Shown here: piece after piece, positions 1-7,716 of the stretch | Layout of the letters: each line of letters opens with the position of its first letter | How positions within the stretch are numbered: position 1 is the first letter of the stretch | Assembly (NCBI GenBank): GCA_936920195.1 | Contig: CAKZHE010000240.1 | Location: 1 to 36,720, forward strand | Direction of reading: 5' to 3' | Origin: an uncultured cyanobacterium | Lineage (GTDB): Bacteria > Cyanobacteriota > Cyanobacteriia > Cyanobacteriales > FACHB-T130 | Length of the DNA: 36,720 nt | Notes under the pieces: model-generated | The model's database searches: none | The model's input: the letters and a program-made list of their open reading frames with translations, nothing else | What the model was told of the DNA's origin: nothing | Translations under genes and position numbers: made by a program

Positions 1-25
1 CACAATTAACCCTCCATTCCTCCCG

Positions 26-52
26 CCACCAATCTGAGTACAGATTTGGTGG
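26..52 (+). promoter_or_regulatory. Hairpin upstream of the thioredoxin-like gene
   Basis: CCACCAATCTG (26-36) pairs with CAGATTTGGTGG (41-52) around a 4-base loop, with one bulged base. It lies 9 bases upstream of the GGAGG ribosome binding site at 62-66. There is no T-run, so it could be a 5' UTR structure of the following gene or the end of an upstream transcript outside the window. The stem is visible; the role is unknown. Confidence 0.35.
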
Positions 53-72
53 GGGTCTCCTGGAGGTTTGAG

Positions 73-390
73 ATGAATCGAGCGGTAATCAAGTTTTCGT
101 CGGAAGACTGCGGTATTTGCCACAAAATGTCTTTTTATGACCAGAAGGTAGCCGAGGAGCTAGGTTTGGGCTTTATTGATGTCAAAATGCAGGATACGGC
201 TACTTATCGCCAATATCGAAAAATTTTGTTAACTCAATATCCCGATAAAGCCCAAATGGGATGGCCTACCTATCTAGTCTGCGACTCTCCAGAGGGAGAA
301 TTTCAGATTTTGGGAGAAGTGAAAGGAGGCCATCCCAAGGGGGAATTTAGAACCAGACTACAACAGGTTTTGGCAACTGCGGCTAGCTAG
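73..390 (+). CDS. Thioredoxin-like protein with a CGIC active site
   Basis: A small thioredoxin-fold protein of about 105 residues, probably a cytoplasmic thiol-disulfide redox protein. The early strand (VIKFSS) is followed by a redox-type C-x-x-C motif (CGIC), and later by W-P-T with the cis-proline usual in thioredoxins (GWPTYLVCD). The reading frame is open from 46, but ATG at 73 is preferred because GGAGG (62-66) sits 6 bases before it. There is no signal peptide. Its 3' end overlaps the convergent small gene at 383-613 by 8 bases. The fold assignment is good; the redox partner and substrate are not deducible. CGIC differs from the classical CGPC, so this is a divergent member rather than the housekeeping thioredoxin. 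Confidence 0.8.
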   Translation: MNRAVIKFSSEDCGICHKMSFYDQKVAEELGLGFIDVKMQDTATYRQYRKILLTQYPDKAQMGWPTYLVCDSPEGEFQILGEVKGGHPKGEFRTRLQQVLATAAS

Positions 391-613
391 AACTGAGAAT
401 CTCAAAGGATTGCACTTCTAGGACAGGACCAATCATGGCTATAGTCATAATATCCTCGCGGATTTGCCCATGAATTTTGACGGGCAAATCTGGCTTTTGC
501 AAGGCGACTGGGGCATCTTTCAATTCGTAAGTTTCCCCATTATCGGAGACTAAAGCCCAAGTTCCGGCTCCAAAGCCTTGACGGGAAATTTTCCCGGTAA
601 CGGTTAGGCTCAT
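383..613 (-). CDS. Small conserved-type protein, possible OB-like fold, coupled to the protease gene
   Basis: A 76-residue protein that I do not recognise as a named family. The sequence is beta-rich with no membrane segment: MSLTVTGKISRQGFGAG, then WALVSDNGETYELKDAP and a valine/isoleucine-rich second half. This resembles small OB-fold or DUF5818-like proteins, which is only an impression. Its ATG (613-611) overlaps the TGA stop of the upstream protease gene in the arrangement ATGA, so the two are almost certainly co-transcribed and translationally coupled. The 3' end overlaps the convergent thioredoxin-like gene by 8 bases. Coupling suggests a role linked to the protease, for example as a partner or inhibitor, but that is inference. 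Confidence 0.65.
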   Translation of the reverse strand: MSLTVTGKISRQGFGAGTWALVSDNGETYELKDAPVALQKPDLPVKIHGQIREDIMTIAMIGPVLEVQSFEILSSS

Positions 614-2397
614 GCGAATCTGTCCTCGGTTTTGCTGGATAAATAGGCTAGTCCAAAGCAGAGCAGAGCATTAATAATTAGGAAAGCTTGAGCGATCGCC
701 CCCGATCCTAACCACATCAGTTCTGTGGAAGTAAAGGCACTGACCGTTAAACAAGATGCTACACCTAAAGTCGATCCAATGGCAAACCATTTCCATTGCC
801 GATGACCTAAAAGCAGAGCAATCAAGCCAAAGGGAATTAACACGCTAGCAAAAATCGGATTCAATGCCGTACTACCCTGAATCACATTACCCAGTTCTGG
901 CAAGGAACTACCCATTAACCGGAAAGGCCATTGGGGTAAGTCAAAGATATATAAACCTTGCAGGAAAAACAATCCCGAACTGCCTACAATTAAACCGCCA
1001 CTCAGCGCTGCCACCCAACCCACCGGGAAATATTTCCGCAAGAACAAGGCAAGGAGATAGGAACCAACAACCATCGCGATTTTGGGCAGCAAGGCAATCG
1101 CTCCACCATCAAACCAGAAGCGAGCATCTAGATAGCCATTATCTCGCAGCCAGCGGAAGAAGTCACCAATCGCTCCAAATTGTCCGCTAACTGCCTTTTG
1201 GACGGCAACAGCGGCATCCAGTTGACCAGCACCATAGTAGTTCAAGGGGTCTTCCTTGACAACTCGCGCCGATTCTTTCAGGAGTTGTAAAACCTTATCT
1301 GGTTCTTTGACTCCACTGGCTTTAATTAAGGCGGCGACTCCGGCAACGTGGGGAGAAGCCATACTTGTACCTTGGAAAGAGGCAAAAACTGATTCACCCG
1401 TGGCAGGATTAATGGTGTTTTGCAAAATTCCCCCATCAGTATTGCCGCCAGCGGTGGAACCGCCAGGAGCCGAGATATCCACCCCTGCCCCATAGTTAGA
1501 ATAGGGCGCTTTGCCCCCAGCGGCATCTAAAGCCGCTACCCCAATGACGCGGGGATAGCGAGCCGGATAACCAGCCGCGTTACGGTTGGAGTTCCCCGCC
1601 GCCGCGATGACAACTGTGCCTTTTTGGTGAGCGTAGTTAATCGCTTCTTCCATTAAGTTACTGGAACCAGAACCGCCTAGGCTCATGTTGATGACATCAG
1701 CACCTTTATCAGCGGCAAATTTAATCGCTTCGGCAATATCCGAAACCGTACCGCCGCCGCTGGCGCTTAATACCTTCAAAGGCATGATTTTGGCTTGGTA
1801 GGCTATCCCTGCCACCCCAATCCCGTTATTAGTGGATTGGGCAATAGTTCCCGCAACGTGGGTTCCATGTCCATTATCATCATCGGCAGCGACTTTATTA
1901 TTCACAAAATCGTAGCCCGGTACAAACTCTGTGTCTTTCAAGTCGGGAACTCGACTAACCCCAGTATCAATGACGGCAACGGTGACACCTTGTCCCTTGG
2001 TGGTTTGCCAAGCGGTTTCCACGTTGATATTTCGCAAGTTCCACTGCTTGACGTAGTAGGGGTCATTGGGAACTTCCAGGGCGCTGTAGATATAATTCGG
2101 TTCAATGAATTCGGTATCTTTAGCGAGGGGTGATTTTCTCAGGGCAGCGAGGAGTTGTTTATCGCCTTTAATGATATATACATGGTCAGCCGCTGAGAAT
2201 TCACTGTTAAAATGGGGATTGACCTTGTATTGTTTAGCGATCGCACGAATTTCTTGCTGAATTTGAGCGGCAGGGACATTTTCCCGGAAATCCAGCACAA
2301 TAGAATCAAAATCGCCTTGATTGGCTAATCCAGTAAAGGTAGACAAGGCGAAACCGACTCCGAGAATAAACAAACAGAATATGAACAACTTTTTCAT
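610..2397 (-). CDS. S8 family subtilisin-like serine protease with C-terminal membrane domain
   Basis: An exported or membrane-anchored serine endopeptidase of 595 residues. Residues 1-25 form a signal peptide or anchor (MKKLFIFCLFILGVGFALS). About 30-105 looks like an inhibitor-I9-type propeptide ending NDPYYVKQWNL, the usual start of mature subtilases. The catalytic triad is visible: Asp144 (AVIDTG), His177 (NGHGTHVAG) and Ser345 (GTSMASPHVAG), with oxyanion Asn269 (AAAGNS). After about residue 430 come roughly five hydrophobic segments, an unusual addition to a subtilase that would anchor the enzyme in a membrane by its C terminus. The stop codon overlaps the start of the downstream small gene (ATGA). 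The family is certain; the substrate is unknown. Confidence 0.93.
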   Translation of the reverse strand: MKKLFIFCLFILGVGFALSTFTGLANQGDFDSIVLDFRENVPAAQIQQEIRAIAKQYKVNPHFNSEFSAADHVYIIKGDKQLLAALRKSPLAKDTEFIEPNYIYSALEVPNDPYYVKQWNLRNINVETAWQTTKGQGVTVAVIDTGVSRVPDLKDTEFVPGYDFVNNKVAADDDNGHGTHVAGTIAQSTNNGIGVAGIAYQAKIMPLKVLSASGGGTVSDIAEAIKFAADKGADVINMSLGGSGSSNLMEEAINYAHQKGTVVIAAAGNSNRNAAGYPARYPRVIGVAALDAAGGKAPYSNYGAGVDISAPGGSTAGGNTDGGILQNTINPATGESVFASFQGTSMASPHVAGVAALIKASGVKEPDKVLQLLKESARVVKEDPLNYYGAGQLDAAVAVQKAVSGQFGAIGDFFRWLRDNGYLDARFWFDGGAIALLPKIAMVVGSYLLALFLRKYFPVGWVAALSGGLIVGSSGLFFLQGLYIFDLPQWPFRLMGSSLPELGNVIQGSTALNPIFASVLIPFGLIALLLGHRQWKWFAIGSTLGVASCLTVSAFTSTELMWLGSGAIAQAFLIINALLCFGLAYLSSKTEDRFA

Positions 2398-2506
2398 AGT
2401 TTTGTATCGACCTGGGGGGACAGTTTAATTTCAACCATAACTTACCAAGATTAAATTTGGCAAAATTGATCGCCATCTGGCACGGGCAGGTCTAGATTCA
2501 TCACTA

Positions 2507-3358
2507 TTACTGCATCCCCGCAGCTTTTCTAACAATTTCCACATCCAAATCCACTAATTCTGCTACTCGCTGAATGGTAAAGTTTTCAGCTAGCAACTTC
2601 GAGATCATTTCCGATTTAGCTTCTAGTTTGCCTTCTAGTTTGCCTTCTAGTTTGCCTTCTAGTTTGCCTTCTAGTTTGCCTTCTAGTTTGCCTTCTTCCT
2701 TGGCTTCTTGATAAACCCTGGTATGTTTAATCAGGTCTAGATTCAACATGGTTTTTATCTCCTCTGTGCTTAATTTGGGGAATTTGTACAGAACGATCGT
2801 TTGGATAAACCGCAAAACCTGCTCTTGGAGAATGGGATCGGTTAACTCTTGTCGCGCTTGGATAACTAATTGCGGGGCAATTTTTTGGGCTTGCGATCGC
2901 CTTTCCACAATTAACTTAATTATACCTACTCCTAAAGAAAATTCTAATCCGGTTTTTCTGAGGTCGTCAAGGTAAATTAGGCGGAGGTGTCGTTCTACTA
3001 GAGCATGGTAGCGGGAGTGAATAGTATTTTGATGGCGGCGGCGACGGCGTTTGTAAATAACGATGGCATACCAGTCGGGATTAGGCGGTTGATATTGACT
3101 GAAATACAGGAAAATGCTAGTAAATAGCCGTTCGTAAAATCTCGAATCGTTGTAGAATTGAATTTCTACAAAGTAAAGTGGTTGGTGAGGAAATTCAGCC
3201 AGGGGGCAAAATAGCCCATCCAGCCTAAAAGCCAATTGTTTAATTTCTGGAGCTTGAAATTGGTAGGTATTTGGATCGATCTCTGGTTTCCCAATTAGTT
3301 CAAAAAAGATGTTGGGAAACTCTTTGAATATTTCATAAAAAATCGTGTCAGTTTTCAT
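2507..3358 (-). CDS. Rpn/DUF2887-type PD-(D/E)XK nuclease (recombination-promoting nuclease family)
   Basis: A 283-residue protein of the Rpn/DUF2887 group, abundant in cyanobacteria and related to transposase-like nucleases. The N terminus (MKTDTIFYEIFKEFPNIFFELIG) is characteristic. The PD-(D/E)XK core shows as Asp in RLDGLF and the E-x-Q variant in YFVEIQFY. A basic run (YKRRRRRH) follows. Near residues 220-250 there are six tandem EGKL units encoded by a 12-bp DNA repeat, then a short C-terminal helical domain (EMISKLLAENFTIQRVAELV). Such glutamate/lysine-rich linkers are common in this family. In E. coli, Rpn proteins promote RecA-independent recombination; the role here is not known. 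The gene is apparently monocistronic. Confidence 0.85.
   Translation of the reverse strand: MKTDTIFYEIFKEFPNIFFELIGKPEIDPNTYQFQAPEIKQLAFRLDGLFCPLAEFPHQPLYFVEIQFYNDSRFYERLFTSIFLYFSQYQPPNPDWYAIVIYKRRRRRHQNTIHSRYHALVERHLRLIYLDDLRKTGLEFSLGVGIIKLIVERRSQAQKIAPQLVIQARQELTDPILQEQVLRFIQTIVLYKFPKLSTEEIKTMLNLDLIKHTRVYQEAKEEGKLEGKLEGKLEGKLEGKLEGKLEAKSEMISKLLAENFTIQRVAELVDLDVEIVRKAAGMQ
2619..2690 (-). repeat. 12-bp tandem repeat encoding EGKL units
   Basis: Six consecutive 12-base units lie inside the Rpn-type gene. On the plus strand the unit is CCTTCTAGTTTG; five copies are perfect (2631-2690), and the first (2619-2630) differs in one base. The unit length is a multiple of three, so copy-number changes keep the frame and only lengthen a charged linker. 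Confidence 0.95.
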
Positions 3359-3730
3359 TAGTCTTTATTTACCTGCCTTTCAACAAATTTGATCTCCTGC
3401 TATCATCGATTTCTGAGTCATTTTCTTTGTATCAGATTTATCTGTTCTTGCTGAGGTTGTTCGATCCCCCTAACCCGCTGGGCTAGAGAAAAGAGGGGAA
3501 CCGGAAATTTGCTCAAATTACCGCTTGTTAAGGGCGATTTAGGAAATGGTTTATGTGTAGTAGCGATTTATGAGTTTGATATGACGCTTAGAGCTTGTGC
3601 ATATTGTATCTCAGATCTTCCCCCCGGCCTACCTGTTTTTGACGCGAGGCTGGAAATTTGTCCCCGTTCGGATGACAATAAAAATGAGAGTCTGTTAAAA
3701 ATCTTAACCAGTTGAGAGAGGAAATCCCCC
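3359..3730. other. Intergenic region with decayed repeat and psbY upstream sequence
   Basis: This 370-bp stretch lies between the divergently oriented Rpn-type gene and psbY. I see no convincing gene. It contains a decayed copy of the GATCCCCCTAA palindromic repeat (3463-3546). The remainder must hold the promoters of both genes, but I cannot place them with confidence. AGAGAGGAA just before 3731 may be the psbY ribosome binding site. Confidence 0.6.
3463..3546 (-). repeat. Decayed copy of the GATCCCCCTAA palindromic repeat
   Basis: The segment starts GATCCCCCTAACCC, contains GAGGGGAACCGG and ATTTGCTCAAA, and ends AGGGCGATTTAGG. This matches the reverse complement of the intact copy at 14575-14656 segment by segment, but many bases have diverged, so the palindrome can no longer pair fully. 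Confidence 0.7.
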
Positions 3731-3856
3731 ATGGAAGGCATTGATTTTCGGGTATTGATTGTGGTGTTCCCCTTGCTCGCCGCAGCAGGCTGGGCAGTTT
3801 TCAATATTGCTCCGGTGGCAATCAAGCAAATTCAGGCGTTTCTGAATAAGTCCTGA
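3731..3856 (+). CDS. psbY: Photosystem II protein PsbY
   Basis: A 41-residue single-span membrane protein. PsbY is a small peripheral subunit of photosystem II near cytochrome b559 in the thylakoid membrane. The translation begins [20 protein letters not shown] and continues through W-A-V-F-N-I to a tail ending QAFLNKS. The N-terminal D-F-R-V, the G-W-A-x-x-N-I segment and the final F-L-N-K are typical of cyanobacterial PsbY, as is the length of about 40 residues. ATG at 3731 follows AGAGAGGAAATCCCCC, giving a plausible Shine-Dalgarno. A strong hairpin terminator follows 19 bases after the stop, so it is a monocistronic unit. It is too short for standard ORF length cut-offs. Confidence 0.9.
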   Translation: MEGIDFRVLIVVFPLLAAAGWAVFNIAPVAIKQIQAFLNKS

Positions 3857-3875
3857 GCTAAGGCTGGAAAACATT

Positions 3876-3913
3876 AAAAATCAGCCTCGCCTCTCTGGGA
3901 GGCTGATTTTTTT
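3876..3913 (+). terminator. Rho-independent terminator of psbY
   Basis: AAAAATCAGCCTC (3876-3888) pairs perfectly with GAGGCTGATTTTT (3899-3911), with a 10-base loop and a run of seven T. It is a classical intrinsic terminator and, because the left arm begins with A-run, may also work on the minus strand for the phosphoesterase gene. Confidence 0.92.
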
Positions 3914-3928
3914 AAGGCTGAAGTCGGT

Positions 3929-3956
3929 AGGGTGTGTTAGCGCAGCGTAACGCACC
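3929..3956. repeat. Single arm of the dispersed GGTGCGTTACGC palindrome
   Basis: AGGGTGTGTTAGCGCAGCGT followed by AACGCACC is the reverse complement of the core found inside the 89-bp elements at 8998, 16822 and 28404. The core is itself an imperfect palindrome. Here it lacks the AGGACTTACGCA ends. It lies between the psbY terminator and the 3' end of the phosphoesterase gene. Confidence 0.8.
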
Positions 3957-3963
3957 ATCAACG

Positions 3964-5079
3964 CTATAGTCCTGATGGGGAAAGCAGTAGGGCAATATGG
4001 TTGTCCAGGGCTGCTACAGTACCATTAGGAGCGATCGCACTGAAACTTTCAAAGTGCTGCCTCACAGCGGGGGGAAGATCTGGGAAATGAAAGAAGTTAT
4101 CGCCGCAGGCTAGGTCTGCCCAAAAGTAATGTAGGCTAGGGGCGATCGCTTCAGCGGCTGCTAAACTGAGATTGACTGGTGGTAAGGTGAGTAATTTAAG
4201 CATAAAGGGACGCGATCGCTCTCCCACCCAATCCCGCGTCACTTGTTTCAAATTAGGCCAATCCGGTAGGGATGGAATCCGATGGGATTCTACCTGCAAC
4301 CATTTTCTGCCTTGGTTATCGGTTTGAACTTCAAAGACTCGATAGGGATGGGGATAGCTGACTAAGGAGCCAGTGGTAATATCCCAAATACCGTTGTTTT
4401 CGGCAATATCCTGAACGTGCAAATGTCCGGTAAATACCAGTTGTACTCCCGCCGAACGCAATATTTTTAACAATTCTGGGGCATTTTGGAGCATATAACG
4501 GCTACCGAGAGGATGGCGCGATTGTCCCGGCAAGTGTTCGACCACATTATGATGCACCATTACCAGCACCATTTCTTCTTGGGCATCTGCCAACACTTGC
4601 TCCAACCATATCAATTGTGCCGCATCTAAACGTCCGACTTGTTTGGCTTGGTCGTTAAATTGGTTAGAATTTAGACCAATTAGCCGCACTCCCGGCAATA
4701 CTTCACAGGTATAATAATGCTGCTGGGGGTTTTGATAACCAAACGGTTGATAGTAGTGGGGAAAATCTGCCCAACCAATCAAGGGATTTTCAGGTAGCAG
4801 CACCGGGACATCGTGATTGCCAGGAACAACGTAAACTGGGAAAGGCAATTGGGCAAGGCGGTTTTGCAACCAACGATGATTTTCTGCCTCACCATGTTGG
4901 GTTAAGTCTCCCGGCAGCAACAGAAAGTCTAAATCTAGTTGTTCTAAATGTTTGAGGGCAGTTTCTAAGGCGGGAATACTAATTTCGATAAGATGAAAGC
5001 GACTAGGGTTATCCCAAATGGTGTGCGGTAAACCAATATGTAAATCGCTAATCGCCGCAAAGCGAAAATTCAGAGGCAT
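3964..5079 (-). CDS. Calcineurin-like metallophosphoesterase, CpdA/Icc type
   Basis: A 371-residue dimetal phosphoesterase. All signature blocks are present in order: D-x-H (SDLHIG, Asp12 and His14), GDLTQHGE (Asp58), GNHD (Asn88, His89), a histidine pair (VMVHHNV) and the closing GHLHVQ. This is the class III cyclic-nucleotide phosphodiesterase pattern of the CpdA/Icc family, so hydrolysis of a phosphodiester such as cAMP is possible, but the substrate cannot be read from sequence. The protein is about 100 residues longer than typical CpdA, with an extra C-terminal domain after about residue 270. No signal peptide is seen, so it is probably cytoplasmic. It is divergent from trmB with 63 bases between the starts. 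Confidence 0.88.
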   Translation of the reverse strand: MPLNFRFAAISDLHIGLPHTIWDNPSRFHLIEISIPALETALKHLEQLDLDFLLLPGDLTQHGEAENHRWLQNRLAQLPFPVYVVPGNHDVPVLLPENPLIGWADFPHYYQPFGYQNPQQHYYTCEVLPGVRLIGLNSNQFNDQAKQVGRLDAAQLIWLEQVLADAQEEMVLVMVHHNVVEHLPGQSRHPLGSRYMLQNAPELLKILRSAGVQLVFTGHLHVQDIAENNGIWDITTGSLVSYPHPYRVFEVQTDNQGRKWLQVESHRIPSLPDWPNLKQVTRDWVGERSRPFMLKLLTLPPVNLSLAAAEAIAPSLHYFWADLACGDNFFHFPDLPPAVRQHFESFSAIAPNGTVAALDNHIALLLSPSGL

Positions 5080-5142
5080 AAGTTTTCAACTAAAGGAGTT
5101 CTGACTCCAGATTAATATATTTCCATTTTAGGAGTTTTTTTC

Positions 5143-5778
5143 TTGCCAAGAGTTCGAGTTCGCCAGCACGTCAACCCGCTGAGTAATAAATACCAAGAGC
5201 TATTCAGTCTGCCTGACTGGGAAAAAATCTATGCTCATCCCAGTCAACCCCTACATTTAGACATTGGCTGTGCTTGGGGAAGGTTTTTATTGAGCATGGC
5301 ACAGTTGGAATCAAAGTGGAATTTTCTAGGTTTGGAAATTCGGGAGCCTTTGGTAGAGCAAGCCAATCAAGCGCGGGATGAATTGGGATTAAGGAATTTG
5401 CATTATCTGTTTGGTAATGCCAATCAGTCTTTGCGGCTGGTGCTGCATTCCTTACCTAGGGGCATTTTACAACGGGTGACGATCCAATTTCCCGATCCTT
5501 GGTTTAAGAAGCGCCATCAAAAAAGGCGAGTTGTCACGCCGGAATTAGTGGCAGATTTGGCAGATGCTTTGGCAGAGGGGGGAATAGTGTTTCTCCAGTC
5601 TGATGTGGAAAGTGTAGCAGTGGAGATGCGCGATCGCTTTCAAAAAAACCCCGCTTTTCAAATCCAGGCAGATTCTTGGTTGGAAACTAACCCGATGCCT
5701 ATCGCGACCGAGCGAGAACAAACTACCCTAGATCGTGGGGAACCTGTTTATCGTGCCTTATTTAAAAAAAGTTCGTAG
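5143..5778 (+). CDS. trmB: tRNA (guanine-N7)-methyltransferase TrmB
   Basis: A 211-residue SAM-dependent enzyme that methylates N7 of G46 in tRNA variable loops. The SAM-binding motif [14 protein letters not shown], the acidic LGLEIREP and the family signature [16 protein letters not shown] are all clear, followed by LQSDVESVA. The length is normal for bacterial TrmB. The start is TTG at 5143, preceded by AGGAG (5130-5134) with 8-base spacing; no in-frame ATG or GTG fits. The stop codon lies inside a 17-bp perfect inverted repeat shared with the convergent gene. Confidence 0.95.
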   Translation: MPRVRVRQHVNPLSNKYQELFSLPDWEKIYAHPSQPLHLDIGCAWGRFLLSMAQLESKWNFLGLEIREPLVEQANQARDELGLRNLHYLFGNANQSLRLVLHSLPRGILQRVTIQFPDPWFKKRHQKRRVVTPELVADLADALAEGGIVFLQSDVESVAVEMRDRFQKNPAFQIQADSWLETNPMPIATEREQTTLDRGEPVYRALFKKSS

Positions 5779-5819
5779 TTGGGCTTTAGCCCCAATCTGG
5801 AGGGCTAAAGCCCAACTAC
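5775..5819. terminator. Bidirectional hairpin holding both convergent stop codons
   Basis: GTAGTTGGGCTTTAGCC (5775-5791) and GGCTAAAGCCCAACTAC (5803-5819) are perfect inverted repeats of 17 bp with an 11-base loop. The trmB stop TAG (5776-5778) lies in the left arm and the minus-strand stop (5807-5805) in the right arm. The sequence resembles common cyanobacterial GGGCTTTAGCC repeats. A terminator role is inferred; T-runs are lacking. Confidence 0.7.
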
Positions 5820-6272
5820 AAACTTTTCAGTTTGCCGCTCTTTGGTTAAAATATCTAAAGTGTCGCCGATGGCAGTAGTCAGACTTTTACGGGTTTGGAT
5901 ATGATTTTCTTGTTCAGTTTTGAGAGCTGCAATTAAGCGATCGCGATCGCCCATAACTTCAGTTAATTTCGCCTGCAACTCTTCCACCGTTTGTAGTTGC
6001 GCCACTTCTGCCCGACGAGATTCTACAATTATCGGGTCTTCATTTTCTGAATCTGCCAAACCCGATAGAGATTGGATTTGCTGTTTGAGGCGAGCAATCT
6101 GTTGTTGTGCGTGGTAATTTTCAGTCCGACGCTGCTGGGCTTCAGTATTATAGAGGCGCTGCCAGCTAATGGCACTCTCGTTGACAGCATTGAGATCTTG
6201 CTGCATTTCGGCTAGCTGCTGTTTGAGTGCCTTGATTTCAGCCAACCACTGCGTTAACTCTTGAATCTTCAT
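5805..6272 (-). CDS. Coiled-coil protein of unknown function
   Basis: A 155-residue protein made almost entirely of heptad-like helices rich in Gln, Glu, Leu and Ala, such as LTQWLAEIKALKQQLAEMQQ and VEELQAKLTEVMGDRDRLIA. There is no signal peptide or membrane segment. I do not recognise a named family. The last codons (ending KFVVGL) run into the inverted repeat shared with trmB, so the C-terminal residues may be a by-product of repeat insertion. The gene is convergent with trmB. A scaffold or cytoskeleton-like role is possible for a protein of this composition, but nothing specific supports it. Confidence 0.65.
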   Translation of the reverse strand: MKIQELTQWLAEIKALKQQLAEMQQDLNAVNESAISWQRLYNTEAQQRRTENYHAQQQIARLKQQIQSLSGLADSENEDPIIVESRRAEVAQLQTVEELQAKLTEVMGDRDRLIAALKTEQENHIQTRKSLTTAIGDTLDILTKERQTEKFVVGL

Positions 6273-6404
6273 CGGCAGATTTCGGGGTTTTGCCCAATTA
6301 TACCGCTAGTGCTGTCCAATTGGGGGATGATGGGAGCAAGCCTAGGGTAATGTAGAAAGAAATTGCCCCATAGCAGTTTTTTACTTTTTAAAAACCATTT
6401 TCCT

Positions 6405-6896
6405 ATGCCCCAGTCTCCTCTTTCCCCAATTGATGCCAAGGCACTGAAGCTAGAACGGTTGCGATCGCTCAGTCATTTATTAGACAATGCCATTGGTATT
6501 CCCGGTACGCAAATGCGGGTAGGATTAGATCCTTTGCTGGGTTTGTTACCCTTTGCTGGGGACTATTTAGGGACAATTTTTTCTGTTTATATTGTCTTTG
6601 AAGCCGCTCGGATGGGATTGCCCAAAGCTAGTTTAACCCGGATGGTGGCGAATCTGCTGATTGATACCTTGGTAGGAACTGTGCCTCTTTTGGGAGATCT
6701 GTTTGATGTGGGTTGGAAAGCTAATAGTAAAAACATTGAGCTATTGGAATCTCATTTAAGCAGTCCTAAAACTACCCAAAAAGCCGATCTCTGGTTTGTA
6801 GGGTTGCTCTTGGGCGGTTTTTTGTTAATTGCGATCGCTATTACTACTACAACCGTCTTAATTATCGGTTTATTGATTAAAGCTATCCGTAATTAA
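6405..6896 (+). CDS. DUF4112 family membrane protein
   Basis: About 163 residues with the DUF4112 pattern: LERLRSLSHLLDNAIGIPGT, then RVGLDPLLGLLPFAGDYLG, then NLLIDTLVGTVPLLGDLFDV. The repeated L-L-G-L-L/P-L-L-G-D loops are typical of the family. A C-terminal hydrophobic segment (VGLLLGGFLLIAIAITTTTV) probably spans the membrane. The frame is open from a TTG at 6363, but ATG at 6405 starts the conserved region and gives the usual length, so it is preferred. The function of the family is unknown. The gene is followed 2 bases later by a dispersed hairpin repeat that could end transcription. Confidence 0.85.
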   Translation: MPQSPLSPIDAKALKLERLRSLSHLLDNAIGIPGTQMRVGLDPLLGLLPFAGDYLGTIFSVYIVFEAARMGLPKASLTRMVANLLIDTLVGTVPLLGDLFDVGWKANSKNIELLESHLSSPKTTQKADLWFVGLLLGGFLLIAIAITTTTVLIIGLLIKAIRN

Positions 6897-6898
6897 TC

Positions 6899-6926
6899 GG
6901 GGCAACCACGGGGGGATTGCCCCTAC
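6899..6926. repeat. Dispersed GGGGCAA-CCCCCC hairpin repeat
   Basis: GGGGCAA and TTGCCCC flank an inner ACGGGGGG block. The same unit in the opposite orientation occurs at 13595-13622 and 14380-14405. Here it lies exactly between two convergent genes, where it could act as a transcription end. Confidence 0.8.
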
Positions 6927-6930
6927 TAAT

Positions 6931-7716
6931 TTATTTGACTTCTAACTTGATTTTTTTCTCCTTCATTCTTTTTTGAATCCATTGTTCAAACAATTGGTTT
7001 TTCAACTCTTGCTTCAGCGGTTCGTCCAGCGTCGCGGGTAAAATCTCTTCTACCCGAAATAAACAATGGCGGTTATCAATTGCCAAAGGTCCAATAATTG
7101 CCCCAGGTTCAGCCTGAGCTATTGCGGTTTGCAAAATCTCTGGTAAAGTACCTTTCCGTACCACTCCCATTAAACCATTTCGGGCTTTATCATTGGTAAT
7201 TGAATGCGCTTTTGCCAAGGATTCAAACTGAGTTGAATCTTGATTAATTTGCTGTCCAATTTTCTCTGCCTTTTCTGCATCTTCGAGAATAATCCGAGAT
7301 AGAACTACTTGATCCAGTAATGGCTTTTGTTCGGCGAAGTACGACTCTAAATCATTGCTAGTCACTTCATTTTTGAGTTTTTCAATTTTAATCCCCAAGG
7401 CAATTTGATAGCGAAACTCACTATAGGAAATGCCATTGGCTCCCAACCATTTTTGCAGCAGTTCGGGGTCATTTAACTGGCTTTGGTTGCGAAAATCTAA
7501 TAAGGCTTGGTCTACTCGAAAATCATCAACCTGAATCTCTTCTCTGGTCTGCAATTCTTTATCAATGATATACTGCCGGAGAATTTCCCCCAAGGTGCGC
7601 TGAAAACCACCAGCTTGTTTGAGGTATTGCAGGGCTTCGCTCAGGGAAACCGATTCGCCATCCACAGTCAGGAAGGGAGTGGAGCCGACAAAATTTAGGG
7701 GAATGATGTCTTGCAT
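6931..7716 (-). CDS. PpiC/parvulin-type peptidylprolyl isomerase
   Basis: A 261-residue foldase-like protein. The N-terminal part (EALQYLKQAGGFQRTLGEIL...KELQTREEIQV) matches the helical SurA/PrsA-like chaperone region. From about residue 130 follows a rotamase domain (VVLSRIILEDAEKAEKIGQQ, FESLAKAHSI, GLMGVVRKGTLPEILQTAIA, GPLAIDNRHCLFRVEEI). It lacks a signal peptide, unlike SurA or PrsA. In cyanobacteria, similar cytoplasmic proteins are often found beside HlyD or peptidase-type ABC exporters; no exporter is adjacent here. The C terminus is strongly basic (RMKEKKIKLEVK). Parvulin homology is secure; activity is untested. Confidence 0.87.
   Translation of the reverse strand: MQDIIPLNFVGSTPFLTVDGESVSLSEALQYLKQAGGFQRTLGEILRQYIIDKELQTREEIQVDDFRVDQALLDFRNQSQLNDPELLQKWLGANGISYSEFRYQIALGIKIEKLKNEVTSNDLESYFAEQKPLLDQVVLSRIILEDAEKAEKIGQQINQDSTQFESLAKAHSITNDKARNGLMGVVRKGTLPEILQTAIAQAEPGAIIGPLAIDNRHCLFRVEEILPATLDEPLKQELKNQLFEQWIQKRMKEKKIKLEVK

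Noticed and set aside
3509-3715. 68-codon plus-strand frame upstream of psbY
   Set aside because: It starts in a decayed palindromic repeat and shows no family motif or ribosome binding site.
6363-6404. TTG start giving 14 extra residues to the DUF4112 protein
   Set aside because: The extra residues are not family-like, and ATG 6405 starts just before the conserved region.
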